From NCBI GenBank assembly GCA_004194705.1, contig SADC01001291.1:1364001-1428000 (forward strand): a DNA stretch of 64,000 bases, in the 5' to 3' direction. The notes below the pieces were generated by a model that saw only the letters and a list, made by a program, of their open reading frames with translations, made no database searches and was not told the origin of the DNA. The DNA is from Ditylenchus dipsaci. Lineage: Eukaryota; Nematoda; Chromadorea; Rhabditida; Anguinidae. Below are positions 46,680 through 57,645 of this stretch, piece after piece (the stretch's first letter is position 1; every line of letters begins with the position of its first letter). The translations under genes and the position numbers were made by a program.

Positions 46680-46990
46680 GTAATGTTTTTCATAAATGAC
46701 CCAGGGTATTGAGATTCTAGTTAGTCAAAACAGGATTTTGGTCTCAACAAACTGTTATCAGCACACAATTTTGGGTTGAATAGCATGGTTTATTCGTTCC
46801 TAAGAAATAATAAGAATTTTGTGGACAAATGGACCACGAAATACGCATAATAATTGATGTTTCTAGTGAACAATGTTGCGAAGAATTTATGTGACGCAAA
46901 ACAATATTTGCAGCAAATAAAAGTATTTTTGCAGCAAAAAAAGTCTTTCTTGCAGCAAGAAAAAGCTTTGCCCATTTTAATTATGTAATT
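46680..46990. mobile_element. Half copy of the 13.4-14.8 kb Foldback-like element
   Basis: It is collinear with 14285-14835 (ttttcataaat, gtattgagattc, caaaacaggattttggtctc, atagcatggtttattcgttc). Only about three tandem gcagcaaaaaaagtctt units remain, against about fifteen there. The region 46380-47436 otherwise shows nothing I can call. Confidence 0.8.
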
Positions 46991-47436
46991 TAAAGTCAAC
47001 ACTGGTATTCCCTTTTAAGAGGGCGATATTACGGGAATGTGTCTCGAAATTTCGAAATAAAGTGTCATCACTACTATCATAAAGAGGTGCATAGTAGTAG
47101 CATATCCGGGTGGGTCCGCTGTTCAAGTGCTCTTCTAGCAGATAGATGTCTATAAAACTACGGATAGTGACTCAAACTAGTCTAAAAAAGTATGAACTGT
47201 AGAAATAAGAATGGTGTGGTCTGATTCCCTTGACTGTTTTTTTTTCAAACTGTTTTGGATTAAAAACTTGTACCTTTTTAGGCCAAAAAAGCAGCAAATG
47301 TGTGCTCAAGTGGACAACTCAACATCTTATACATTACAAGCTGGAAAAATGTGCCATCATAAAAGCAAATTTGTCCAGCAAAAGGCTATTTATAAACTGT
47401 AAGCAAAGGAAGACATTAATGTAGCACAACTAAAAA

Positions 47437-50400
47437 TTATGTCGAAGACTTGAATGCGGCACCAGCTTTTGCCCCAGCTAGTGATCTAGGAGCAGGAGAT
47501 GGACGAGGAGGAGGAGCTAGTTTGCTCTTGTTCACTACACACTTGGGGCACACCGATGCTGATGCTACTGTGTCGGTGACAGGGATGTTGACGTGAATCA
47601 AGTCGTGGATCCCATACTTTTGCCTGATTATCGGCCTCACGTCTGCTATTTTCTGAAACACACAGCTGTACAGGGTGTCTCAAAATTACGTTAACATTTT
47701 CAAACTTAATATTTTTGTTCAAATTTCAGTTCTTATTTTTCATTTATTAGTTTGATACGCTTGTTTATCGCTTGTTTTCTCACTTGCATCCCATTTGCTT
47801 TATGGTGGTCGAGTTTATCCATTGAATTTAATTTCTGTCGTTTTTTTAATATTTTACGTGCTTGCTCGATGTCGGTTCACCAAATTAATTTCTATCAATT
47901 TTGCAGATATTGCTGCAGTCAAGGGAGGGGAACTACGCGCCGGTTTCATCCTTCTTCGTCATCAAGGTCTTGGATTCGCGGGAATCGGGCAGCAATTCGG
48001 AGTGGCAAGGCAAACAATCAGCAATGTGGTTCGTCGATCGGTAATCCATTGTGGTTATCCTTCTCTGTTGTCATGTTCGTTGTTATTATTTGTGACTGCG
48101 TGTGGGAGATGTGCTCAGTAGTGAATAAAGATTTCTGTCACCGTCTTATAAGGGCTATTTTATGGACGTTTCTGGGGTTTGCCATCCGAAAATTAGGAAA
48201 CGGGCCGCCACGGTGTTATGCTGCCCGATTTTTTTTAAATGTTAACGTAATTTTGACACACCCTGTACAGGCCTATAAGTGAGATATCGATCGTAGGTGA
48301 GATATCGATTCGTGACCATTTGACCTAACTTTTGGAACTTTTTACGGGGCTTTCCCGTGCATTTTGAAAAGTTAGCAAAATAGAATCACAATTATACATC
48401 GCTCTAACTCTTTTAAAATCTCCACTTTTTTCGTGATTTTTTCATTTATGCTATAAAAAAGTTATAAACAAACAAAATTACCAATTCCCAAACAAGCTTA
48501 AAATATTTCATTCGAAACCGAACTTCAAATAACTAGGGTCATCGAGCGCTGGAAATATTCGAGTCAAGCGCTCGATTCGACATTCCAAAATTTTCGCGCG
48601 CTCTTTTCGAAATTCGGAAAAAAAATAGTTTTTAAAGGACCTTGTTTTTAGCGCACAGTGGCATGACAAATTTTGAATTGGCGGGGGCACTTCTCTTTGG
48701 TCTCTCACTGTACTCTTTGGAGTTGTTCGAAATAACTGCAAAGAGTACAGGGAGAGACCAAAGAGAAGTGTCCCCCGCTAATTCAAATTTTGTCATACCA
48801 CTGCGCGCAAAAACCATGGTCCTTTAACAGAAATTGATTAGTATTTGTGGTAAATTTGAAAACATAATTCAATTTTTTTCGAGCGCTCGAAATTTCCGCT
48901 CAAAATTTTCAAATTTTCAAGCGAAAAGTTAGAAATCCAGTTCGACAACCCTACAAATAATCCTTATATCGGAAAAAAAACAAGGACTCTCAAAAGGCAA
49001 TTTGACACTCAAAGGGCATAAACGAATTACCTGTTGTGGGAGTGTCTCCAGAAAGGAATCAACTTGAGTAGTTCATCATCAGCCTGCTCAAAGAACCAGC
49101 TTTCAATAGGTATGCCATTGTCCACCTGGTAAGCAAATGATTGGGAGAGTTGTCAATTATCACTGTTTTCGACAGGTCTCTACCCAGAATGTTCAGGTCC
49201 TAAATTGGAAATTATTTAGTCATTGGAGATGCTGAATCACAAATAATTTATTTCGTTTGTAAAACCAACTTTGATATAGTTTCCGTAGACGTAGACACAG
49301 TGCTCACGGAACAGACGGTGTTTGATGAACCGTTTGCCGGGATCTAACAAATTCTAAAAAAAGTAAATTCTATTGTGGTGTATGAGAAAAGTTAACGGCT
49401 ATACTATAGAATGCCCCCCCCCAGCTAGCGAAAAATTTACTTTTCCTGAAGGGGAAGGACCCGTCCCATTTTGATTCTCGTGCTCTGAATAGGCACGAAA
49501 ACACTTTGGTTTCCGAAAAATCGAAAAAAAAAATTTTTCGATTTGCCTTGGTCCCCCAAGGTAAAAAATTTAAGAAAATTCCAAAACATTTTTTAAGGGA
49601 TTTAGGGCTGTATTGGGAGGGGAAGGGACAAAAGAGGGCCACTAATCACATAAGGCCCCTAAAAAGAAGATGTTGAACATAGTTTTGAATACTGGGGCCT
49701 ACCGCATAAATAAACTCTGGTATGCATGCTTTTTAATGCATCCAGAGTCACTTTCGAGTGATTTGTGTCTAAGGTATGTGGGTGTGCGCATCTCAACTCC
49801 AAGCCCCCAAGCCCCCTGCGCCCCCGAAGGGGGCGCAGGGGCTTGAGAGTTAGAGATGCGCGCACTCACTTACCTTAGACATGATTCCGAGAAGTACTCT
49901 TGACCATAAAATGTATATAGAGTCTCTTTTTGCCACGGACAGTTGAAAAACATGGCAGGACATCCGAAGTAGTCCAGAATTCACTTTTTTATAATTTTGC
50001 CATGAAGGTGGCCCCTTTTATTCCCTTCCCCTCCCAATACAGCCCTAAATCCCTTAAAAATGTTTTGGCGGGAATTCAAAAAAATTTTTTTTGAATTTTC
50101 TTAAAAATTTTACCTTGGGGACCAAGGCAAATCGAAAAAAATTTTTTTCGATTTTTCGGAAACCAAAGTATTTCCGTGCCTATTCAGAGCACGAGAATCA
50201 AAATGTGACGGGTCCTTTCCCCTTCAGGAAAAGTAAATTTTTCGCTAGCTGGGGGGGGGGGCATTCTATAGTGTTACCAAGTTAACAGTCATAGCTTGGG
50301 CCTTTTGCAAAAATGACCCCTCAGATTTGAAATTTTTAAAAGGTCGGCCAGCATCCAAAGAAGTATCGAAGTGAATTGTCGTAAGCACTCAAATTAGAAT

Positions 50401-53400
50401 ACAGGGCAATTAATATATCTTTCCTAATCCTTTCGCAGAGCCATATATTTTTCTGAGTCAAATTCCTAAATTCTGTAAATGCATATCCACTCAGGACTTT
50501 GTGGCAAATTTTTGGTATGTGATGTGTCAAAAACACGATTTCAGCTTGGTCACCCTGAGGTTTGAGCCTTGTTCATTCATCAGCCACTCACAGGACCGAA
50601 ACCACAGGCGCACCAATCAAATTTGCATTTTGACATTGTATACAAAGTTATATGACCTCATGACATACATAAAGCCAAAATTACTTACCAACAATTTATC
50701 TGCATAGACCCTCTTGCTAGCAGTGAACAAAATGATTTCAAAATGCTCGGATAGTCGAGACAGGAATTCTTGTAAGTAAGGCCGCACTCTCACATAAACC
50801 TGAACAATGTTAAGATTCATATGGACATTCTTGAAATATTTAGGGAGATATACCGACTCCATGTAAATTGACACGCGGTAAATTGACCGCAAAAATTTTG
50901 TTTTCGGTCCTGCAAAAAACTCCTACCATTTAATTTTTTCTATGATCCATTAGTATTCTATCGCGTTTTGATCACCAGAACTGGGCAAAAAGAGCTCTTA
51001 TATGCATTGTTAGGTAAAATATCAACTCACAAAGTATTTAACTCGCGAAGGTCAACTAGCGAAGGGTTCAACTCGCGAAGGGTTTAACTCGCGAAGGTTT
51101 TAAAAATTATGTTCTTGTATGGGCTATTATACTGCATACACGACACCTGCGGATGCTCTATAAGAATAGACAAGACGTGCACCGTTTCACTTCACATTTC
51201 CTCCTTTAATTTTTTAACAAGATTGAAAAATTAAAATATATAGGAGATAACCTCATATAAATGTTTATCAACCTTGATTTCTTGAGAAAGCCCGACAATT
51301 TTTCAATTTAATTAAAAATTTCAAAAAAATTAAAAAAATTGCCGCCTTTTGAATTTTTTTGAGGAAAAAAGGACATTTTTCAGAATGAGGGGCCAATTTA
51401 TGGCAAAATAATAAGAAAACTAGAAGGCGCCGCCCCGCTACGCGGCGCAGAAAAGGTGCGAACGTACTTGGGTAGTTGGGTCCGCATCATTTCTGGGCAC
51501 AACCACACAAGCACAATGCGAACAACTAAATGAGCGATATTACTTGAGGACCACTATCTGAGTGCCACCACCTGAGTAGGTAAGTACAACTGCTTCTGAG
51601 TACTACTGCTTAGGTACTACTACTTGGTTACTACTACCTGAGTGACACTACCTGGGCATCAACACCTGGGAACCACTAACTGGGTAGCACCACCTGCATG
51701 CCTCCACTCGGGTACCACTACCCTCCTGGTAGTTGGGGGTTATCCACGTGTTTTGGTTATCATTCTGGTCTTTCAGGTGTGTCCACGTGGTTTAGGTATA
51801 TGCTATTAACTGCCTGCTGCGAAGCACGCACTGCTATTTTCGATGGTGCTGATGGTCAGCAATCCACTACATGAAAGCTTTGCTGGCGCCGACTATGGAA
51901 AACACACACTACCAGCTTTGCTGGCGTCGACCTTGAGATCAACGCACATTGCCAGCCTTCATGACCATATTACTACAATGCTTCGCCACCCATCTACCAA
52001 CCTTATCTGAAAATCTACCTATCGTAGCTGACAATCTAGAATTCAGGGATGCCGCAATGCGGCATATGGCGCCGATAGTGCAGTTTGAATGAGCTTACCC
52101 ACTCCTTATCTATTTAAGTGGCTATTTATGCCTATATAGGTCGTTCGGGCACCCTCTGTGTTGTTATGGCTATCCAGGTGCTTTAGGAACTCTTCGAGTG
52201 GTTCATGCTTACTCACGTGGTTTGAGCACCCTCCAGAAAATTTGGCCTGATTCAGAAGTTTTTTTTCACTTTTTAATTGATCTAGGCCCATATAAGTGTT
52301 TTTCAGCTCACCTTTTGAAAACTCAAGTTATCTTACCCACCCATACACCACCTACCTACCTATCCTGCTAAGGCGTCGCTAAAGGCGCCACAGCGGCTCT
52401 GCCGCTGTCCATTGGCTGTTGAAGCTACGTGTGCAGCACCCTAGTAGTTCTAATGTATCCACGTGATTCGGGTAGCACCCTGGCGGTTTGGGTATTTCTC
52501 TAGTGGTCGTTCACTTTCCTGGTAATTCGGGTGTATCTACGTGGCTCGGGCTCCGTCTTGGTAATTCGAGTACTTCCACGGTAGTTCGGGAAAATTCACA
52601 TCATTCAGAGACCATCCTGGTGATTTGAGTACTCTCCTGGTGGTTCGGGTGAATCCACATGGCTCGGCACCTTTTTCGTGGTTAGCGTATATGCACGCGC
52701 TTCGTTGGCGCTGATGTAGGGCTATAAATTGCGAGCTTTGCTGGCGCCGACCTATCCTACCTGACACCTATCCTACCTGACCCACCTATCCACCCACCTA
52801 TCCTACCTGACAACCTGCCCACCCTACCACACCACCTGCTTACCCTAACTGGCCACCTACTTACCCTACCTGGCCACCTACCTACCTTACCACACCACCT
52901 ACCTACCCTACTGGCCATTTACCTGTCCCATCCGGCCACCTACCCTACCCGGCCACCTACGTACTCTATCTGGCCACTCACATCCCTACCCAGTCACGTC
53001 CATACCCTACCAGGCAACCTACCTGACGGAGGCGGGGGGGGGGGGCGCAGGGGCTTGAGAGTTAGAGATGCGCGCACTCACTTACATTAGACATGATTCC
53101 GAGAAGTAGGCTTGACCATCAAATGGGTATAGAGCAGGGCTGCGAACTAAAAATTTTGAAATAAAGTACATTTCCAAAAAATTAAGATTTTGGGTCCAAA
53201 AAAGTACACTTCCCAAAATTCGTTTTCAAAAATTTTATTTGCACATATTCCAGACAAAACAGTCAAAATTTCGATCAAACAAATCATTTTCTCTCATATT
53301 TTCTAATCCCTGAACTTTCTTTCTGAGCTCATCGTCTTTCAAGTTCAAATTGTAGACGTCGGCGCAGTTAAGATCATAGTTGACGCGTACTTGTAGGAGG

Positions 53401-56400
53401 GCCTTAACCGTTTCCACTAGAAGAGAGTTGCTCGCGTCAGTCCACTGGGCTTTACACAAAGAGAAGACTCGGTCCACGAAAGCATTGGCTAACTGGACAG
53501 ATAGGATGGTACTGACCAGACAATATACATGTGAAAGCGCATCATTGCCCTGAAGAAGAAGCAAAGAAATCCACAAAATTCGAAATCCGCAATCTCACTT
53601 ACCTTGAAGACATTCTGCCACTTTGCTTCCGCCGTATACACATAGAACACTTTATCCGGGATTTGGTTCAGCATCCGATTCACTTCGACCAGTTAATTGA
53701 ATAGCTCATCCTTCTCCGCGATTCCTGGCGCCACTTGCTTTGCCAGTTCCAGAACCTCAGTAAAGTCAATTTTCTTCTCTTTCAGAATAATCCATGAGAT
53801 GTTTGTCGGCAGAGCCTCACACGGAACCACTTGTCGACGTATTCGATGACCATTGCGTAGAAATGCTGAAGAAAGGAGTTACAAATACTAAGCAAAACAA
53901 AAACTGACCTGAAAAGACTCGCTCAGCCTTTCCTTCACATCCAAGTCCACGCGCCCAAGAGATTTTGCAGTCACCGCACCGAAGAATTCCATCGCGTTCC
54001 GCTCCACGATCTTCTGTTTGAAAAAGTCGACGATTTGGACGAGTTCTGGCAAAAGCGTAGTTGAGTTCTTAAAGCAAGCAATTATTAACAAATTGAAAAA
54101 GCAAAAGAACCTGAAGTTGAAGCAAAGGTTTTTCGAAGAAGCCTAGAACACTCTGAAGAAACTGCAGAACCGGAAGCGATCCTTCGGCCCTATTGACCTT
54201 TAGTGGGCCACAATTTTTTGCCTTGGTCCCCCCTGTTGTTTTTTTTTCAAAAAATTTTTTTGTTACATTCAACATTTTTAGAATATGAAATAAGTATATC
54301 ACATGGCAAAATCATGTTTATTCAAGAATATTACTCAGAGCATTCACAATTAACACAATTACACAATTCACAATGTCCAGAATATATCATAGCCATTTGC
54401 TTGAAGAACGTATCTAGGAAATTCCACTTTCTGGCTCGACAATTTTGGCGCATCACAGCTTCCTGTACATAGGAGGCGACGAGAGAATCACTTGTCCCAA
54501 ATAGCCTTTTCACTTTGTGCTTCATATGCGCCCATTGACCTTCGCACTTATTTGTGTGAATCTTTACAGGAATTCCTTCTTCCATAACAATTCTAAACCA
54601 TGTATACACCATTCAAAAAATAAAGCAATAACAAAAAATTACCGCACAAAACGATCTTTGTGACAAATGGTGTAATGTCTGTACCCTACTGAGCGACCCA
54701 GCTTTTTTCCTAGTTTCCGATATGCTGGCCACTCGTCACTTATTATTGTCGTTCCTGCCATGATATGTTTTCTGATCAGACGGAACAGAGTCTTTTTCTT
54801 GCGATCCTTTACCCGAATAGCGAATGCTAATCCTCCTGAAAATTTACACTGACTATTATTTAAGGATTTAACAAAATAGCTAGCGTTCTCCACGTTCTAT
54901 CCCTCCGAATACCCACTGTGTTGAACCTCTACGAAAGCGACCACGATTATATTTCGGTTTGCAAATCGACGCTTCATCTATTTCCACAAATCGACCTAGT
55001 CCCCCAACTTTGGCTGATTGTGACAATAGCTAAAAGCGGAAGAAAACGTGCCTTATAGTTGAAATTAATCGAGAAAAATACTTCTGGCACACTTCGCGAC
55101 AGAGATTCAGCCAGTCGCAAGTATGCTTCGCACTCAAACCTGCTTCCTTAACTATTTGCTGATTTGAGTAGTCATTGGCCCACATGTAGAATATTAGCAA
55201 CCACGATTGAAGGCGAAGGTGTGAATTGAAGAAAAAGGACGCACTCCTTATTGACTTCCTGGAACACATCTTTCTTTGTTTACGACAACGCCACTAAAAT
55301 TATGTAATCGTTAACCTGATAGAGTAAAAATTGTTTGCGGATGAAACCTGGATGCCGTCAATTCTCGCTGCATTCTTTTCAACCATCATTGACGATGCAC
55401 AAATATCACATAATGCTTCATTTCTAATTACTGATAGGCCAACGAAGAATATCAGACTCTGTAAAAGTGAGATAATGCATAAATGTTCAAAACTTACGAT
55501 AATTATCAACCTGTTCAGTGTCGTATGAGAATACTTCTTTCAGACGAAGAGCCGCAACATCAGGCCGTTCAAGAGTATCCAAAAGTCTTCGTCGAGCCAT
55601 GTAGCTAAGTAAGTACCACCTAGAAAAAATAACACAATAAAAAATGGTACTTATTCCGTTTGTACTCCTACACGCTTTTTGAACTTTAAAAAAAAACAAC
55701 AGGGGGACCAAGGCAAAAAATTGTGGCCCACTAAAGGTCAATAGGGCCGATCCTTCTGACGCAAAGAACTTCTCGAGAAAGAAAGGCGGCTTGTTGGCAA
55801 ATCCAAAGAGAGCAGTCAGCGGTTCCCACAGCTTCAAATTCTGTCGATTACTTTGCCCAGCGTGAGCCATCGAGTCCGACCGTGCGTTGGAATCGTGTCA
55901 TAGTTGGTCTGAAAAAAGCGAGTCAAATTGAGGAAGGCAAGAAATTCCAAACCCCGAGAAAATCGCAAACTACTTTTAACTGCTAATGTCGGCCTGTAGA
56001 TCCCTTGAAGTAGCTTGCGAGTTTAAAAACGATGGCTTCGATGTCCAGCAAAAGACGATCACCACCTTTCTGAGCGGAGTTGTGGAAGATGTGAGCCAGA
56101 CAGCTAATTGGAATCAGATTCTTCTTTCTCAGAAGCAGCTTCTTATATATATTGTTCGGCCCCTGCATCCGCGGTCTACCAAAATTGACTGGCGCATTGT
56201 TTGCACAAAAAGATACAAGATTCTCCCACTTAAATTCATGCTTCTACAGAACTTGCGCGATGAAATCGGCGACGAGTTGTGAGTCTTCTCCTGGCAAGTT
56301 CTTCGTGTCGAGCAGACGGACTTGAACTCCTTTGGCAGCAGTGAAGGATCTACAACAATCCGCATAACAAAGTTCAAACGAATAAAGCCAAACTTGATGA

Positions 56401-56715
56401 CGAACGAGAATAACTTGATCTCCTTGTGATTTGAAGCGTCAGTTGAAATCGAGAATGACATCAGGACATACAGCCGTTCCCGTGTTAAAAAACTAGATTA
56501 TCACTATTATACAAAAATTAATATGTCTGCTACCACCGGGATTTGAACCTGTAACCTAAAAAATCTTGCGGGTCAATTTACAGCGGATCAATTTACCGGC
56601 GGGTCAATTTACCGCCGTCCAGATATACCTGATAGAGAGTTTCCTGGAAGTTGACTTCAAAAGTCAGGGCAGCATCAGGTAGTTCATTTAGAGAACAATG
56701 CACCAGAGTTTCATC
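47437..56715 (-). CDS. CTDSPL2: CTDSPL2/SCP4-type HAD phosphatase (3' exons; 5' end not found)
   Basis: It belongs to the FCP/SCP family of serine phosphatases acting on RNA polymerase II CTD and nuclear or SMAD substrates. Exons on the minus strand: 56715-56629 ([15 protein letters not shown]; the start of the DLDETLVH motif, whose first residues lie in a missing upstream exon), 50799-50689 ([13 protein letters not shown]...[14 protein letters not shown]), 49353-49270 ([20 protein letters not shown]), 49199-49031 ([19 protein letters not shown]...NGIPIESWF) and 47652-47437 ([15 protein letters not shown], then a Ala/Pro-rich tail). Exon 49199-49031 needs two added bases, one each in a C run and a T run, to stay in frame with its neighbours. 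The 5.8 kb intron holds the hAT/Merlin nest. Confidence 0.87.
47671..48265. mobile_element. Deleted Tc1/mariner-like element in CTDSPL2 intron
   Basis: CAGGGTGTCTCAAAATTACG at the left and its inverse at the right, with TA on both sides. Inside, a + strand frame (about 47920-48040) encodes [20 protein letters not shown], a transposase helix-turn-helix. No DDE domain follows, so it is non-autonomous. Confidence 0.85.
48636..48823. mobile_element. TTAA-flanked palindromic MITE in CTDSPL2 intron
   Basis: AGGACCTTGTTTTTAGCGC and its near-inverse lie between TTAA copies. The arms acttctctttggtctctc and gagagaccaaagagaagtg are a perfect pair. Confidence 0.85.
49383..50290. mobile_element. Long palindrome with GC-rich core in CTDSPL2 intron
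   Basis: gaatgccccccccc/gggggggggcattc, cgaaaaatttacttttcctg, ttgattctcgtgctctgaat and tgccttggtccc pair inverted. The core at 49765-49885 is gcgcatctcaactccaag, then cgaagggggcgcagg. It begins only about 30 bp upstream of an exon. Confidence 0.85.
51420..53025. repeat. Degenerate short-repeat region and ctacctaccctacctggcca satellite
   Basis: From 51420 to 52740 the sequence cycles through words such as actacctgagt, ggtagttcgggt and atccacgtgg. From about 52740 to 53020 a roughly 14-18 bp satellite (ctacctaccctacctggcca) takes over. GC content is higher than around it. No coding signal. Confidence 0.75.
53030..53130. repeat. Right-half copy of the GC-rich core family
   Basis: ggggcgcaggggcttgagag, gagatgcgcgcactcactta and gacatgattccgagaagta match the right arm of the cores at 36.1, 49.8 and 62.9 kb. 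The left arm is missing. Confidence 0.8.
54178..54185. other. Left Merlin target-site duplication
   Basis: GATCCTTC directly precedes the TIR and is repeated at 55749-55756 directly after the other TIR. Confidence 0.93.
54186..55748. mobile_element. Complete Merlin transposon, 1563 bp
   Basis: TIRs of about 60 bp start GGCCCTATTGACCTTTAGTG on both sides and are almost identical. The flanking 8 bp target duplication GATCCTTC (54178-54185 and 55749-55756) is perfect, as known for Merlin. It encodes a transposase on the minus strand. Matching TIRs and target sites suggest recent insertion. Confidence 0.93.
54331..55600 (-). CDS. Merlin (ISXO2/IS1016-like) transposase
   Basis: Six exons: 55600-55511, 55458-55348, 55293-55093, 55029-54894, 54835-54643, 54592-54331. 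All phases agree, giving 330 codons plus stop, without a break. The N-terminus has a zinc pair (LCDICASS) and then WRCRKQRK. The HTH-like middle has [16 protein letters not shown]...DWLNLCRE. The catalytic part has [20 protein letters not shown] (first D), [14 protein letters not shown] (second D) and [13 protein letters not shown] (third acidic E), as in the ISXO2-like DDE family. The exon 3 donor (gtgtgc) is weak but is the only one I found that keeps phase. Confidence 0.88.
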
Positions 56716-57097
56716 CTACAAAAACTTATTATCTTAAAAAAATGAGTTCCCCACAAGTAGAGATGGAAAGTAAGGAGGGTGTGATGATGGGATGGGATTC
56801 TTAGATTTAGCCAAGACTGAGATTGTGATTTACAACAGAGCCCAAGCGGGATCCTGCAATTGTTTTAATATCGATCAAAGCATACCGTATCCCCTCTAAG
56901 CTTTCGCCACTCTCTAATTATTCGCTACTCTTTATTTTTCATCACAAGCCCTCCTTTTAGCAATTTTGTCCATCAAAATTGTCAAAGGGGTTGATCAATA
57001 ATATGCCATGGCTTATTAATAGAGCGGATAAGGTAAAAAAAATTACTTCTGTTTACATGCATACATACATGCATCGCGTAGAAGTCAGATGAGCATA

Positions 57098-57240
57098 CAG
57101 TCAAGTCTCGATATAAGATACACCTGGGTCCGTCCCAAGTTGAATAAACCTCCTTAAATTAGTCTCTATATAAGACACATCTCGATACAAGATACACTTG
57201 GTCCGGTCCCGAGGGTGTATCTTATATCGAGACTTGACTG
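57098..57240. mobile_element. TA-flanked pogo/Tigger-type MITE
   Basis: CAGTCAAGTCTCGATATAAG and its inverse lie between TA dinucleotides. The internal atataagatacacctgg is repeated. The stretch 56716-57097 holds no recognised exon; the upstream CTDSPL2 exon was looked for here and not found. Confidence 0.85.
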
Positions 57241-57420
57241 TATGAACTTAAATTTCGTTCGGTTAGAATAACACACATTACAATGAATAAAAAATACAAA
57301 CAATAGAATATGAAACTATGTTTCAACAACATATTTTATTGAGAAAGACAAGAACAGGGTAGCAGAGAATTAGATCAGCTTGATGCATCATTGTTCATGG
57401 AGATCAAGGAAGTGGTCGTT

Positions 57421-57540
57421 CTACTGCTGCTGATTGATCTTCTGCTTGGCTTGCTCGATGTACACGTCCAAATAGCCGAGATGGTAGGCAACTCCAGTGG
57501 CAACCAACGAAAGCACGAACAGACAGAGCACGGCACCCAT
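57421..57540 (-). CDS. 39-residue secreted or membrane micropeptide
   Basis: A short intronless frame starts MGAVLCLFVLSLVATGVAYH, a hydrophobic segment that could be a signal peptide or single membrane span, and ends LDVYIEQAKQKINQQQ, a polar tail. There is no upstream in-frame ATG. A strong TATA box and TCAGT initiator lie at the right distance, and AATAAA (minus strand, near 57336-57341) follows the stop by about 80 nt. That is the layout of a compact, strongly expressed gene. I do not recognise the family. Upstream frame-mates without ATG are also hydrophobic (AFFSAFFFYSLFCE). Confidence 0.65.
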   Translation of the reverse strand: MGAVLCLFVLSLVATGVAYHLGYLDVYIEQAKQKINQQQ

Positions 57541-57610
57541 TTCGCAGAAGAGAGAGTAGAAGAAGAAAGCAGAGAAGAAAGCAACTGAACACCACAGAGA
57601 TTGCGAGCAA

Positions 57611-57645
57611 CACTGAAGATTGCTTAGCGATATTCGCTTTATATA
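57611..57645 (-). promoter_or_regulatory. TATA box plus TCAGT initiator
   Basis: On the minus strand TATATAAAG (57645-57637) stands about 31 nt upstream of the A of TCAGTG (57616-57611). TCAGT is the arthropod initiator consensus. Confidence 0.7.

Larger units (their letters stand above)
53141..56480 (-). pseudogene. KIAA1586-like hAT transposase gene, decayed and split by Merlin
   Basis: Read on the minus strand. Right of Merlin: [20 protein letters not shown], then [31 protein letters not shown] and [17 protein letters not shown] (typical hAT core words), in shifting frames. Left of Merlin: [20 protein letters not shown], then the dimerisation end ([40 protein letters not shown]). The Merlin target site GATCCTTC falls after KFFASEG. 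A hAT-like end (cagggctgcgaactaaaaa) is at 53143; the other end was not found. Frame shifts show it is not functional. Confidence 0.8.
50868..56618. mobile_element. Composite insert bounded by ggtaaattgacc tandem ends
   Basis: gtaaattgacacgcggtaaattgacc at 50870-50892 and, inverted, three ggtcaatttacc-type units at 56573-56616 bracket nearly the whole CTDSPL2 intron. Contents, left to right: aactcgcgaagg repeats (51030-51100), degenerate short repeats, a satellite, a hAT pseudogene and a Merlin. A tRNA-like 3' fragment with gggatttgaacct (B box, minus strand) lies at 56534-56548. Whether one element explains both ends is inference. Confidence 0.5.
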
